From assembly GCA_903875215.1 (NCBI GenBank), contig CAIQVH010000030.1, positions 178,442 to 242,441 of the forward strand: DNA of 64,000 nt, in the 5' to 3' direction. Shown here piece by piece: positions 36,647-45,282 of this stretch (the stretch's first letter is position 1; the number at the start of each line of letters is the position of its first letter). The notes under the pieces are model-generated. The model saw only the letters and a program-made list of their open reading frames with translations, was not told where the DNA came from and did not search any database. The translations under genes were made by a program, and so were the position numbers. The DNA is from an uncultured Anaerolineae bacterium (GTDB lineage Bacteria; Chloroflexota; Anaerolineae; Anaerolineales; Villigracilaceae).

Positions 36647-37513
36647 TTAGCGGTCTCCTTTGGAGAGGTTGGCTTCCAACCGGCTCTGCAGGTAAGAGAG
36701 CAGGATCGTCATGATCCAATAAAAGATGGCGGCCATGATCAAGGCTTCCAGGTTGTGGAATTGCGCGCGCCCGACCTTGACAGCCCGCCACATCAATTCG
36801 TGGACGAAACCGGTGGCAGCCACCAGAGCAGAGTCTTTGGTCATTGCGATGAATTCGTTGCCGGTGGGCGGAATGGCAAATCGCAGCGCCTGTGGCAGGA
36901 CAATCCGCATCATGGTCTGAGAGGGGGTCATGCCGAGGGCAATGGCGGCTTCACGCTGTCCTTTGCCCACGGAGGCCAGCCCGGCGCGGAAGATTTCGCT
37001 CATGTAGGCGCCATAGTTCAGGCCCAGGGCGATGACGCCAGCCCACAGGCCGGGCAATATGATTCCCAGCTGCGGCAGGGCCAGGAAGAAAAAGAATATC
37101 TGCAAATACAGGGGCGTTCCGCGAATGAGCGAAACATAAAAAGTGCTCAGGGCGTACAGGGGTGGGAAGGTGGAGAGCCTGCCCAGGGCGGCAAGGAGCG
37201 CCAGCACAGTCGCGAAAGTAATTGCCAGCAGGGAAATGCGGATGGTTTCACCAAGCCCCCCGGCGATGAAAACCATGTTCTCGGAGATGAATTGCGTATC
37301 CAATTTGATGGTTTGAAAAACCAGCCCGGTCTCAGAATTTCCGATCTTGATATCCTGCCCGCTGAAAAGGAAAAACAGGATGGCAAGCAGAACGAACCAT
37401 GAAAGAGCCACATGCATGCGGAAATTGCGTTCCTTCCGCTTCTGGGCCTGGAAAAGAAGTTCCGCTTGCGAAAGGGGCGGTTTGGGGTCGCGTGCAGAGG
37501 TAGATACTCCCAT
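36647..37513 (-). CDS. Polar amino acid ABC transporter, permease
   Basis: A 288-residue HisM/GlnP-type permease. A charged N-terminal tail of about 35 residues precedes the first helix; the EAA loop with '[13 protein letters not shown]' lies near 190. A single permease gene suggests a homodimer. AAGGAAGAG lies before the ATG. It is separated from the upstream binding-protein gene by a hairpin that could lower its expression. Confidence 0.92.
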   Translation of the reverse strand: MGVSTSARDPKPPLSQAELLFQAQKRKERNFRMHVALSWFVLLAILFFLFSGQDIKIGNSETGLVFQTIKLDTQFISENMVFIAGGLGETIRISLLAITFATVLALLAALGRLSTFPPLYALSTFYVSLIRGTPLYLQIFFFFLALPQLGIILPGLWAGVIALGLNYGAYMSEIFRAGLASVGKGQREAAIALGMTPSQTMMRIVLPQALRFAIPPTGNEFIAMTKDSALVAATGFVHELMWRAVKVGRAQFHNLEALIMAAIFYWIMTILLSYLQSRLEANLSKGDR

Positions 37514-37530
37514 TGTCTCTTCCTTTGTCT

Positions 37531-37570
37531 AAAAAAAGAACAGCGTGGAGGCGATCCCGCCTCCACGCTG
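37531..37570 (-). terminator. Partial terminator or attenuator between binding-protein and permease genes
   Basis: CAGCGTGGAGGC pairs perfectly with GCCTCCACGCTG around a 6-nt loop (37541-37570); on the minus strand a T-rich tail of nine or ten bases follows. It lies within the operon and could let more binding protein than permease be made, a common arrangement in such transporters. Confidence 0.82.
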
Positions 37571-37580
37571 AGAAACGGTT

Positions 37581-38477
37581 TTACTTGGGGGCCTGGGTCA
37601 GATCCGCGCTGAACCACTTCTGCGAAATCTCGGCCAGGCGGCCATCGCTGTGCATGCTGGTGAACAGCTTATCCACCTCGGCGCGCAGGCTTTCAGTGCT
37701 GAGCGTGGATGATTTGTCGAAGGCGGCGGCCAGATCTTCAGAGTACACCGGGGTACCGAGTTTGACAACCGGCATACCGGCGGCAATATTGGCTTCCACC
37801 ACGGTGGCGGAGGTGACGTAGCCGATGAAGTCCTTGCGTCCCGACGCGATGGCCTGAGCGCATTCCTGATCGCTTTCCAGGGGAACCGAGGTAACACCGG
37901 CGGGCGGCTGGGCATAGATCGACGAAGCGGGCAGACCCAGGTCGCCGCCGTTGATCCAGGTTTCGTAGGTGGTCGAAACACCGGCGCAGAGCGGCTGACC
38001 AGCCAGGTCAGCCAGTGTGGCGACGCCCGCATCTTTTCCAACGGCCACCACGGCCGGGGTGTAGTAATACGGCAAGCTGAAGTCCAGGACTTTCTGGCGT
38101 TCAGTGGTGATGGTCATCGAGCCGACGCTCATATCCCATTTATTCGCCCAATTACCGGCGGTCAGCGTGTCCCAGCCGGGGGTGGCGAAGCATGTTTCCA
38201 CGCCCAGAGAATCACCCACGGCCTTGGCAACGTCCACATCGAAACCCTGCATTTCGGCGGTGGTCAGGGCATCGGACGGGCATTTCGTATCCGCGGGGCG
38301 CTTGCCTTCCGGGTTGAGGGATGACTGCGGCGCATAGTTCGGGTCGGTTGAAATCAGAATGTACCCACGCTGCTTGATGGCTCCCAGCAAATCACTGGCT
38401 TGGGGCTGGCTGCTGCAGGCGCTCAGCAACAGCGCAACAGCCACCAACAGGCTTGCAAAAACAAACAATTTTTTCAT
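37581..38477 (-). CDS. Amino-acid-binding lipoprotein of the ABC transporter
   Basis: A 298-residue periplasmic-binding-type protein of solute-binding family 3. The lipobox 'LLLSAC' puts the lipidated Cys at residue 21. The lobe motifs around 'FDVDVAKAVGDSLGV' (about 80-94) are typical of polar amino-acid binders. AAGGAG precedes the ATG. It is the first gene of the transporter run and has its own promoter with an inverted repeat in the leader. The exact amino acid is not predictable. Confidence 0.93.
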   Translation of the reverse strand: MKKLFVFASLLVAVALLLSACSSQPQASDLLGAIKQRGYILISTDPNYAPQSSLNPEGKRPADTKCPSDALTTAEMQGFDVDVAKAVGDSLGVETCFATPGWDTLTAGNWANKWDMSVGSMTITTERQKVLDFSLPYYYTPAVVAVGKDAGVATLADLAGQPLCAGVSTTYETWINGGDLGLPASSIYAQPPAGVTSVPLESDQECAQAIASGRKDFIGYVTSATVVEANIAAGMPVVKLGTPVYSEDLAAAFDKSSTLSTESLRAEVDKLFTSMHSDGRLAEISQKWFSADLTQAPK

Positions 38478-38508
38478 CTTTCTCTCTCCTTGGGATGGGG
38501 TTGGATAA

Positions 38509-38526
38509 GTAGTATCGGCATACTAC
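38509..38526. promoter_or_regulatory. Inverted repeat in the binding-protein leader
   Basis: GTAGTAT-CGGC-ATACTAC, 7-bp perfect arms. It lies just downstream of the predicted transcription start on the minus strand, so a bound repressor would block initiation or elongation. Confidence 0.5.
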
Positions 38527-38535
38527 ATACCCTAT

Positions 38536-38564
38536 AGAATAGACGAAAACTTCCTTAATTGCAA
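38536..38564 (-). promoter_or_regulatory. Promoter of the amino acid ABC operon
   Basis: On the minus strand TTGCAA (38564-38559), 17-bp spacer, TATTCT (38541-38536). The predicted start is near 38529, about 50 nt before ATG 38477. Confidence 0.6.
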
Positions 38565-38634
38565 GGTTTCAATGAGAATTTCAGCAAAATTGCATCTCCC
38601 ATTTCTGCCGCCCGGCAGTTGGAGGAGAGACAGG

Positions 38635-38640
38635 TATAAT
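38635..38640 (+). promoter_or_regulatory. -10 box, leaderless start of the AOR gene
   Basis: TATAAT ends 6 nt before ATG 38647. A GGAGGAG at 38621-38627 is upstream of the -10 and so is not its ribosome site. Confidence 0.65.
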
Positions 38641-38646
38641 TAAAAC

Positions 38647-40446
38647 ATGCAGCCCATTCTCAAAATTGACCTGTCCACCCGCCAGATTGATAGCGTGACA
38701 ATCCCGGCTGAATATCTCCGCGACTATTTGGGAGGCGCTTCGCTGGGAGCCCGCCTGCTGTATGATTCTCTCACCCGGGAGCTGGATCCCCTTTCACCGG
38801 CTGCACCCTTGCTGATTCTCAACGGCCCGCTCTCCGGCACCGCCGGCCCAACCGTGGGCAGGTTCGTCGTCTGTGGCAAAAGCCCCGCCACCGGGCTGTG
38901 GGCCGAATCAAATTGCGGCGGCTTCTTCGGCCCGGAACTGCGCATGGCCGGCTGGGATGGCATCTGGTTAACGGGAAAAGCCTCCAGTCAGGTCTATATC
39001 TGGATCCAGGATGGCAAGGTCGAGGTCCGGCCAGCGCAAGCACTCTGGGGGCAGGATACATACCAGGTGCAGGAAAGCATCAAACTGGAAACCGGGGTTC
39101 ACGGCGCGCGCATCCTTGGGATTGGAGTGGCCGGCGAGCGCGCTCTGCCTTATGCCTTGCTGCTCTGTGATCATGGCCGCGTGGCCGGACGAACAGGGTT
39201 GGGCGCGGTGCTGGGCAGTAAAAATGTCAAGGCGGTGGCGGTCAAGGGCAGCGGCAAGGTGCCGGTGTTTGATCTTGCCGCTTATGCCCCTTTGCGTTCG
39301 TCTGCCAATCACGCCCTTAAGGCCGATGCGATGACCAGTGTCTTGAACAGCCTGGGCTCGGCAGGCGCGGCGGATTATTTCAACTACCTGGGCGAACAAC
39401 CAAAAAAATATTTCAGCGCCGGGGAATTGGAGGGCGCTGATAATATCTCCGGCGCGAGCGTGGCCGAGACGATTCTGGTGGGCAAAGCCGCCTGCCACGG
39501 GTGTGTCATCGCCTGCGGGCGGGTCGTCCGGCTCGAAGATGGCCAAAAGCGCAAAGGCCCCGAATATGAGACCCTGGTGGGTTTTGGCCCCAACCTGGGT
39601 CTGACCAGCCCCGCCATCGCCACCCGGCTCGGAGAAATCTGTGACCGTTATGGGGTGGATGTCATCTCGATGAGCGGGACGATCGGATTGGCGTTCCGGT
39701 TGTTCGAACTCGGGCTGATCGGCCCAGCGGAGACGGGCGGCCTGGAGCTCCGTTGGGGCGAGGCCGGCGCAGCGGAGAAATGTATCCATCTGGCGGTCAA
39801 CCGTGAGGGCTTTGGTCAGCTGTTGGCGCTTGGCTCCAGGGGGCTGGCTGAACATTTCGGCGTTCCCGACGAAGCCATCCAGGTCAACGGCCTTGAGCTG
39901 GCTTATCATGACCCGCGCGGCGCGTCAGGGATGGCGCTGGTCTATGCCACCTCGCCACGTGGCGCCTGCCATAACCAGTCGGATTACTTTCTGGCCGATA
40001 TTGGCCAGGTGGACGCCAGCCTGGGGATGGAATTCTTCGACCGGCATGCCGGGGCCGAAAAAGCCGCGAACGTTGTCAAACACCAAAATTTCCGCACCGT
40101 TAACAATGCGCTGGTGTTATGTATGTTTGCCAACGTGCCTCCCGAGACCATGACCGAACTCGTCAACGCTGCCTGTGGCCTGACCTGGACGCTGGACGAC
40201 CTGCTGCGCTGCGGTGAGCGCGCCTGGACCTTGAAACGACAGATCAATCTCAGGCTTGGCCTGACCCGCTCGAACGACCGCCTTCCCAACCCACTTTTGC
40301 GGCCATCGCCAGATGGCGGTTCAGCCGGTTACGAAGTTCCTTTTGAAGAGATGCTGGCCGCCTATTACCAGGCGCGCGACTGGGACCCCCTCAGCGGCGC
40401 CCCACGGCCTGGAAAACTCCGTCAGCTTGGTCTTGAAAATATGTGA
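38647..40446 (+). CDS. Aldehyde:ferredoxin oxidoreductase-family tungstoenzyme
   Basis: A 599-residue AOR-family protein, which in related enzymes holds a tungstopterin and one [4Fe-4S] cluster. The cluster motif CxxCxxxC is at Cys 283, 286 and 290, with a fourth Cys at 492, matching the AOR ligand pattern. The N-terminal 'DYLGGASLGARLLYD' is typical. These enzymes oxidise aldehydes to acids with ferredoxin, or act on related substrates. It stands alone with no adjacent ferredoxin or cofactor-biosynthesis genes. It implies anaerobic metabolism. Confidence 0.9.
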   Translation: MQPILKIDLSTRQIDSVTIPAEYLRDYLGGASLGARLLYDSLTRELDPLSPAAPLLILNGPLSGTAGPTVGRFVVCGKSPATGLWAESNCGGFFGPELRMAGWDGIWLTGKASSQVYIWIQDGKVEVRPAQALWGQDTYQVQESIKLETGVHGARILGIGVAGERALPYALLLCDHGRVAGRTGLGAVLGSKNVKAVAVKGSGKVPVFDLAAYAPLRSSANHALKADAMTSVLNSLGSAGAADYFNYLGEQPKKYFSAGELEGADNISGASVAETILVGKAACHGCVIACGRVVRLEDGQKRKGPEYETLVGFGPNLGLTSPAIATRLGEICDRYGVDVISMSGTIGLAFRLFELGLIGPAETGGLELRWGEAGAAEKCIHLAVNREGFGQLLALGSRGLAEHFGVPDEAIQVNGLELAYHDPRGASGMALVYATSPRGACHNQSDYFLADIGQVDASLGMEFFDRHAGAEKAANVVKHQNFRTVNNALVLCMFANVPPETMTELVNAACGLTWTLDDLLRCGERAWTLKRQINLRLGLTRSNDRLPNPLLRPSPDGGSAGYEVPFEEMLAAYYQARDWDPLSGAPRPGKLRQLGLENM

Positions 40447-40496
40447 AAGGATTATTAATAACCCTTAATAAATTCACTTAACTTAATATTTACCAT

Positions 40497-40502
40497 TATA
40501 AT
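40497..40502 (+). promoter_or_regulatory. -10 box upstream of the second structured RNA candidate
   Basis: TATAAT at 40497-40502, with a poor -35 (TTCACT, 18-bp spacing). The start would be near 40509, before the first hairpin. Confidence 0.45.
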
Positions 40503-40508
40503 AAGAAC

Positions 40509-40640
40509 GTTATTTGTTTGGAACTTCCAGTACGGTCGCTCCAAACCAAAATCAGGCAATTACCTGCCTTGTCCGTGTCAGACGAGAAGAGCCACACCCC
40601 CTGCGGCAGCCCTCGTTGGACGGCAAGGCGGGGCCTTTTT
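40509..40640 (+). ncRNA. Structured RNA candidate with terminator between AOR and nnrD genes
   Basis: Hairpin 1: GTTTGGA (40516-40522) with TCCAAAC (40540-40546). A short CAGG/CCTG hairpin follows (40553-40566). The main hairpin (40566-40629) has nested stems GCCTTG/CAAGGC, CCGT/ACGG and CGAG/CTCG, with asymmetric internal loops and a GC-rich apical region of about 25 nt. A T5 run (40636-40640) follows a short GC spacer. The whole gap of 326 bp has no gene. I recognised no known riboswitch or small RNA class. Its architecture resembles the element upstream of metG. Confidence 0.55.
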
Positions 40641-40772
40641 AACGGCCAGATCATCCAATGAGCGGGGCAGTGTTAATCTTTTATCGAGAAATGCCCTGCA
40701 AACATAGCCCCATCTAGCCAGGCTGGGTAAAATCAAGCATCTGAAATTCGTTTTTTAGCATTGGAGGCGTCT

Positions 40773-42407
40773 ATGAAACTTGTCACTGTCGCAGAAATGC
40801 GCGCAATAGAGAAAGAGGCCGATGCCAACGGCCTGTCGTTTGCACAAATGATGGAAAATGCCGGCCATGGCCTGGCCGAAGAAATCACCCTGCTGGCCTA
40901 CGGCGAAGCGGATGAAAAACGAGAAGTCCTTGCCTTGGTCGGGGCAGGCAACAATGGCGGCGACGCGCTTGTCGCGCTCAGCCACCTCGCCGCCGATGGC
41001 TGGCGTGCCCGCGCCTACCTGGTGGGGCGCAAAACCCAGGACGATGCTTTGCTCGAACGCTTCAAAAAAGAGGGCGGGGAGCTCCTCTCCATCGAAACCG
41101 ACCCCGATTTCACTCAGCTGGCGGCCTTCATCGAAACCGCCGATGTTGTGGTGGATGGCGTACTGGGCACCGGTTTCACCCTGCCGATGCGCGCCGAAAC
41201 CGCCGCGGTGCTCCAGGCGGCCAACCGCGCCATTGCCGCACTGCCCTGGCCGCCCTACGTCGTGGCCGTGGACTGTCCATCGGGCATTGACTGTGATTCA
41301 GGCCAGGCCGCCCCTGAAACCATCCCGGCCAGCCTGACCGTCTGCATGGCTGCCCTTAAGCCTGGCTTGCTCAAGCTCCCAGCTTTTGAATTGGCCGGTG
41401 AACTGCGCGTGGTTGAACTGGGCCTGACGGAGGCCCACTCTACCTGGGAAAAGATCAACACCTTTGTGGCTGATGAGGATACCGTTGAGGACATCCTCCC
41501 CGCACGCCTCGCTGATGCCCACAAGGGGACGTTTGGAACCCTGCTGGTAGCGGCCGGTTCCGTCAGCTACCCTGGTGCGGCCCTGTTGGCTGGGAAGGCG
41601 GCCTATCGCTCCGGCGCCGGGCTGGTGCAAATGGCTGTTCCGGGATCTGTGCAAGCCGCGCTCGCCGGCCACTTTCCAGAAGCGACCTGGCTGCTGCTGC
41701 CCAATGAAAAGGGTGTCATTGCCGAACATGCCGCTGAAGTGCTTTTCAAAAACCTTGAACGCGCCACGGCGCTGCTGCTGGGGCCGGGGTTTGGCACCGA
41801 AGAAACCACCCAAAAATTCATTGAAACCCTGCTGACAGGCAGCACGGCGGCCCGCAAGGTGACTGCACCGATGGGCTTTGTCCGCGCTGAAGCGCCGCTC
41901 AAACCCACCGAGAAAACCTCCTTCCTGCCGCCGTTGGTGATTGATGCTGACGGGCTTCGTCACCTCGCCAAAATCCAGGGTTGGGCCGGGCTGTTGCCCG
42001 CCGATTCCATTCTCACGCCGCACCCTGGTGAAATGGTGGCCCTGACCGGCCTGGCCACGGATGCCATCCAGGCTGACCGGCTGGCCGTGGCTCGTAAATT
42101 TGCCGCCGAATGGGGCCAGGTGGTGACGTTGAAAGGCGCTTTCACGGTAGTGGCCGCGCCGGATGGCCGCGCTACGCTCATTCCGGTGGCTACGCCAGCC
42201 CTGGCGCGCGCCGGGACGGGTGATGTGCTGGCCGGGTTGATTGCCGGTCTGCGCGCCCAGGGCGTGGCAGCCTTTGAAGCGGCCGTGGCTGGGGCGTGGA
42301 TCCATGCCCAGGCCGGGCTGTTGGCCGCCGAAAAGGTCGGCGCCGAGGCCTCGGTGCTGGCCGGGGATGTGCTGGATGCAATCGGGGATGTGCTCAGCGC
42401 GTTCTAA
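40773..42407 (+). CDS. nnrD: Bifunctional NAD(P)HX epimerase/dehydratase
   Basis: A 544-residue fusion that repairs hydrated NAD(P)H. The N-terminal YjeF_N domain (about 1-215), with 'GAGNNGGDA' (about 55) and 'VDCPSGID' (about 166), is the epimerase; the C-terminal ribokinase-fold domain (about 240-540), with 'TPHPGEM' (about 410) and 'AGTGDVLAG' (about 480), is the ADP-dependent dehydratase. GGAGG at 40763-40767 fixes ATG 40773. A strong terminator follows. Confidence 0.92.
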   Translation: MKLVTVAEMRAIEKEADANGLSFAQMMENAGHGLAEEITLLAYGEADEKREVLALVGAGNNGGDALVALSHLAADGWRARAYLVGRKTQDDALLERFKKEGGELLSIETDPDFTQLAAFIETADVVVDGVLGTGFTLPMRAETAAVLQAANRAIAALPWPPYVVAVDCPSGIDCDSGQAAPETIPASLTVCMAALKPGLLKLPAFELAGELRVVELGLTEAHSTWEKINTFVADEDTVEDILPARLADAHKGTFGTLLVAAGSVSYPGAALLAGKAAYRSGAGLVQMAVPGSVQAALAGHFPEATWLLLPNEKGVIAEHAAEVLFKNLERATALLLGPGFGTEETTQKFIETLLTGSTAARKVTAPMGFVRAEAPLKPTEKTSFLPPLVIDADGLRHLAKIQGWAGLLPADSILTPHPGEMVALTGLATDAIQADRLAVARKFAAEWGQVVTLKGAFTVVAAPDGRATLIPVATPALARAGTGDVLAGLIAGLRAQGVAAFEAAVAGAWIHAQAGLLAAEKVGAEASVLAGDVLDAIGDVLSAF

Positions 42408-42421
42408 ATTTCAGAAACAGA

Positions 42422-42466
42422 AAACGCCTTGCGGTGGGGAAAACTCCGCAAGGCGTTTTTTTTTTT
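42422..42466 (+). terminator. Intrinsic terminator after nnrD
   Basis: AAACGCCTTGCGG (42422-42434) pairs perfectly with its complement (42446-42458), and T11 follows (42456-42466). Confidence 0.93.
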
Positions 42467-42489
42467 CGGGTCAGACCCGCAAGGCCGAA

Positions 42490-43323
42490 TCAGCAGTGAG
42501 CGGCCAGCCAGGTTTCCACATCCTGCAAAACCTGGGCGCGGCCGGGCTCGTTGAAGACTTCGTGGTAATAGCCGTCGTAGATTTTGATGGTTTTGTCGCT
42601 TGAACTGGCTTTTTCGTAGAGCATTTTAGCGCCATCGGGGTCAACCAGTTTGTCGGCGCTGCCCTGCACGACGATGAACGGCAGGTGCAGGGTGCCGGCT
42701 TCCGCGGTGACGCGCTGCATGCCGCCGAGCATTTCTGCCGCCAGGCGCGCAGTGGTTTTTCCGGTGTACACCAGCGGGTCGTTGACGTAGTCTTTGACGA
42801 CCTGCGGGTCACTAGAGACGCCGCTGGCATCCAGCGCCAGCAGGCCCGCCTTGGGGGTGATGTTGGAAAGCAGCTTGCCCATGAAAATCGTTACCGGGGA
42901 GATGCTGTCGGAGACTTTTACTGCGGGGGCAGAGATGATTGCGCCTTGCAGTTCGTCCTGGTGATCCAGCAGGTAATAGGAGGTGATCAGGCCGCCCATA
43001 CTGTGCCCGAGCATGAAAATCGGTTTGCCAGGATGCCAGCCCTGGATCAAGTCGAAGTAGGTCTTTAGCGGGTCGGTATAGTCGGCCAGCCGGTCGACAT
43101 AGACGCGCGTGCCGTCCGATTTGCCATGCCCGAGATGATCCAGGCCATAGACGGCGTACCCGCGCGGCACGAAGTGGTTGACGACGTTCATGTAACGCCC
43201 GCTGTGTTCTGCCAGCCCGTGAACGACGAGTAGGACCGCTATTGGGGCGCTCTCCGGCTGCCAGGATTGGTAGTAGATGTTTGCGCCAGACGAGGTCTTA
43301 AAGTTGCCTTCTGTGTGGATCAT
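42490..43323 (-). CDS. Alpha/beta hydrolase, monoacylglycerol lipase-like
   Basis: A 277-residue serine hydrolase (Hydrolase_4/S33 family). The nucleophile elbow 'GHSMGG' is near residue 107, and the catalytic Asp and His lie in the C-terminal part ('GSADKLVDP' near 226 and 'YYHEVFNEP' near 252). It is most similar in style to monoacylglycerol lipases or lysophospholipases. AAGGAG lies 7 nt before the ATG, after an extended -10 promoter. The natural ester is unknown. Confidence 0.88.
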   Translation of the reverse strand: MIHTEGNFKTSSGANIYYQSWQPESAPIAVLLVVHGLAEHSGRYMNVVNHFVPRGYAVYGLDHLGHGKSDGTRVYVDRLADYTDPLKTYFDLIQGWHPGKPIFMLGHSMGGLITSYYLLDHQDELQGAIISAPAVKVSDSISPVTIFMGKLLSNITPKAGLLALDASGVSSDPQVVKDYVNDPLVYTGKTTARLAAEMLGGMQRVTAEAGTLHLPFIVVQGSADKLVDPDGAKMLYEKASSSDKTIKIYDGYYHEVFNEPGRAQVLQDVETWLAAHC

Positions 43324-43345
43324 GGGTCATCTCCTTTTTTTGTTG

Positions 43346-43354
43346 ATTATAGCA
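43346..43354 (-). promoter_or_regulatory. Extended -10 promoter of the lipase gene
   Basis: On the minus strand TGcTATAAT, starting transcription about 16 nt before ATG 43323, just ahead of an AAGGAG ribosome site. Confidence 0.65.
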
Positions 43355-43401
43355 CTGGAAAAAGAAACGGCCTGCGCATTGCAGGCCGCGGGCTGATTTG
43401 T

Positions 43402-43749
43402 TCAGGCGTACAGGCCCCAATCCAGGGCCGAAGGATCTTCCATCATCGAGAAATCCCATACTTCCATGCCCATTTCAACGGTGACGGGCATTTTCAGGCC
43501 TTCCTGGGCTTTCTGGCGGGTCATATCCACCATGGCTGGGCCGTATGGGCAAAAGGGTGTTGTCAGGATCATTTTCAGGCGTGCGGTGGCGCCTTCGATG
43601 CTGATGTCGCGTACCAGACCAAGCTGGATGATGGTCATGCCGATTTCAGGGTCAACCACTTCGGCCAGCCTGGCGCGCGCCGGTTCGACAAGATCGGGAT
43701 GGGTTTCATGCAGGGTCCATTTGATGATATTCTGGGCGTCATCGCTCAT
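43402..43749 (-). CDS. SufT/MIP18-like iron-sulfur assembly protein (DUF59)
   Basis: A 115-residue DUF59 protein. The family motif 'EVVDPEIGMTIIQLGLVRDI' and the conserved Cys in 'TTPFCPYGPAM' (about residue 68) are present; these proteins help mature Fe-S proteins. GGAG precedes ATG 43749, which overlaps the stop of the SufR gene by 4 bp, so the two are translationally coupled. An earlier in-frame start at 43815 lies inside SufR. Confidence 0.87.
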   Translation of the reverse strand: MSDDAQNIIKWTLHETHPDLVEPARARLAEVVDPEIGMTIIQLGLVRDISIEGATARLKMILTTPFCPYGPAMVDMTRQKAQEGLKMPVTVEMGMEVWDFSMMEDPSALDWGLYA

Positions 43750-44375
43750 TTTGTAATCTCCGTGGCAGAGTTTTGGATGAGGTAGGTGCAGTGCGCTGCG
43801 CCGCTCAGGACACATTGCACTTTGCTGGCAGGCACCGCCAGCATTTTCGAGATCAGGGTCTGGTCAACGGTGCAGATTTCGGGGTGCACCTGGCCGACTT
43901 GCAGGTAGGGGCAGGTGATTTCGTGAATGAGATAATCGCTGCCCTGTTTTTCCCACTCCACGACGAACCCTTCCTCGGCGAGCAGTTTTTTCAGCAAATC
44001 GAGACGGGCTTCCACGCTCAAGCCTACCAGCTGTTCGCGGTATTCTTCTGCCAGGCCCATGGCGACTTCCGAGAATAATTCTCCTACCAACGGGCCGGGA
44101 AGTTTTTCTTTCATTTGTGCCAGCAAGCGGGTGGTGAGACGCAGGTAGCGGGTGGGGAAGTGTTCGCGGCCTTCGTCGGTTAACAAATAGACCATGTGCG
44201 GCCGCCCGACGCCGTGGCGTTCTTCTTCGGCTTCCACCAGGCCTTCCATTTGTAAATTCGTCAGGTGATGGCGGACTGAGATGGGGTTGATGCCCACCGC
44301 CTCGGCCAGTTCGAGGATGGTCGTGCGCGGGTTGCGCAGCAGGGTTTGTAATATTCGTTCGCGTGTGCTTTTCAT
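43746..44375 (-). CDS. SufR-like Fe-S-dependent transcriptional repressor
   Basis: A 209-residue protein. The N-terminal winged helix-turn-helix (about 5-70) is followed by a helical region and a C-terminal Cys set, Cys155, Cys168, Cys188 and Cys196, spaced as in SufR, which binds a [4Fe-4S] cluster and represses Fe-S assembly genes. Start ATG 44375 is supported by the promoter position; the in-frame start at 44453 lies in the -35 box. It is coupled to the DUF59 gene and probably autoregulated, with direct repeats upstream of the promoter. Confidence 0.88.
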   Translation of the reverse strand: MKSTRERILQTLLRNPRTTILELAEAVGINPISVRHHLTNLQMEGLVEAEEERHGVGRPHMVYLLTDEGREHFPTRYLRLTTRLLAQMKEKLPGPLVGELFSEVAMGLAEEYREQLVGLSVEARLDLLKKLLAEEGFVVEWEKQGSDYLIHEITCPYLQVGQVHPEICTVDQTLISKMLAVPASKVQCVLSGAAHCTYLIQNSATEITK

Positions 44376-44424
44376 GCTTTTTCCATTTGCCGCGCCCAGT
44401 GACTTTTGTAACGCAGTAAAGAGG

Positions 44425-44453
44425 AGTATATCAGTCCCGTTTTTGTTTGTCAA
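44425..44453 (-). promoter_or_regulatory. Consensus promoter of the SufR-SufT operon
   Basis: On the minus strand TTGACA (44453-44448), exactly 17 bp, TATACT (44430-44425). The predicted start near 44418 leaves a leader of about 43 nt. Confidence 0.88.
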
Positions 44454-44461
44454 TAAAGTAG

Positions 44462-44479
44462 ATAAATATCATAAATATC
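44462..44479. repeat. Tandem 9-bp repeat upstream of the SufR promoter
   Basis: Two adjacent exact copies of ATAAATATC, at 44462-44470 and 44471-44479. They lie just upstream of the -35 box, where an autoregulator could bind. It does not resemble the cyanobacterial SufR box as I recall it. Confidence 0.45.
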
Positions 44480-44508
44480 ATGTGTCAGGGTCTATTGCGG
44501 GCTTTCTC

Positions 44509-45282
44509 TCAGGGTAGACAGTCGGTGGCTACCTCGGCAAAAGGATTTTCATCCGCGGCGAGCATCCAGCCCATGCAGACGGGCATCGCCGACTGGCCAT
44601 CGATGCCTCCATCCCGCCAGGTATCATGAAATTGCCGCATTACATCGGGCGTGAAGATGGCCGGGGCTTTCATTTTTCCCTCGTTTAGGCTGATCAGCTC
44701 AAAATGGATGTGGGCCGCATCCACGTCTGAACCGGGCAGATACATGTAGGCGATGATCTGGCCTTTCTTCACCCGCTCACCGTTGTGAACGGTGATGAAC
44801 TGCGCGTAAAACCCGGGAGACGGTTCTGGCGCATAGGGTTCAATGCTGTAATCCATTGACCACAGGGTATTGCCTTCGTGCGCAAGCGCCAGGTACAGGC
44901 CATAGCGATCATTTTTCCCGATGTTGAACGTTTCGACAATTCGGGCGATGATGCCATCGCTGACGGCATAGATTGGCGGATAGTTTTCAGGCGCGGTGCC
45001 TCCCCGCGGCCAATCGTGGCCAGACTGTTCGAAATGGACATGCGCGCCGGTGTGGGGATGCTCGGCGCGGCGTCCCATGTAAGGGTTGCCGCGCGCGACC
45101 AGAGCCATATCGACCAGAAATTGATCGGTTTTTTGGGTGGCAAAGCTTGCCAGCTCGGGGAGTGATGCGTAGGCTGAATCTTGGAAAGAGACCGGGGAGT
45201 CGGCTTGTGGTGTCAGGCGAGTGCTAGACGAACAGGCCGCCATGAGCAGGCCCAAGAGAACAATCAGAAATGTTTTTGGCAT
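44509..45282 (-). CDS. M23-like peptidase-fold lipoprotein
   Basis: A 257-residue lipoprotein with lipobox 'LMAACSSS' (Cys about 17). The rest resembles the LytM/M23 fold: 'HTGAHVHFEQ' near 78, a beta-rich middle segment, and 'AAHIHFEL' near 203, which gives the HxH metal motif. The first metal pair is unusual, since the usual HxxxD is not obvious, so activity is uncertain. ATG 45282 is preferred over the TTG at 45297; neither has a clear ribosome site. Possibly a cell-wall hydrolase or an inactive relative. Confidence 0.6.
   Translation of the reverse strand: MPKTFLIVLLGLLMAACSSSTRLTPQADSPVSFQDSAYASLPELASFATQKTDQFLVDMALVARGNPYMGRRAEHPHTGAHVHFEQSGHDWPRGGTAPENYPPIYAVSDGIIARIVETFNIGKNDRYGLYLALAHEGNTLWSMDYSIEPYAPEPSPGFYAQFITVHNGERVKKGQIIAYMYLPGSDVDAAHIHFELISLNEGKMKAPAIFTPDVMRQFHDTWRDGGIDGQSAMPVCMGWMLAADENPFAEVATDCLP

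Noticed and set aside
40509..40640. Cobalamin or molybdenum/tungsten cofactor riboswitch near AOR
   Set aside because: No matching core boxes were seen. The element lies after AOR and before nnrD, which is the wrong place to control AOR.
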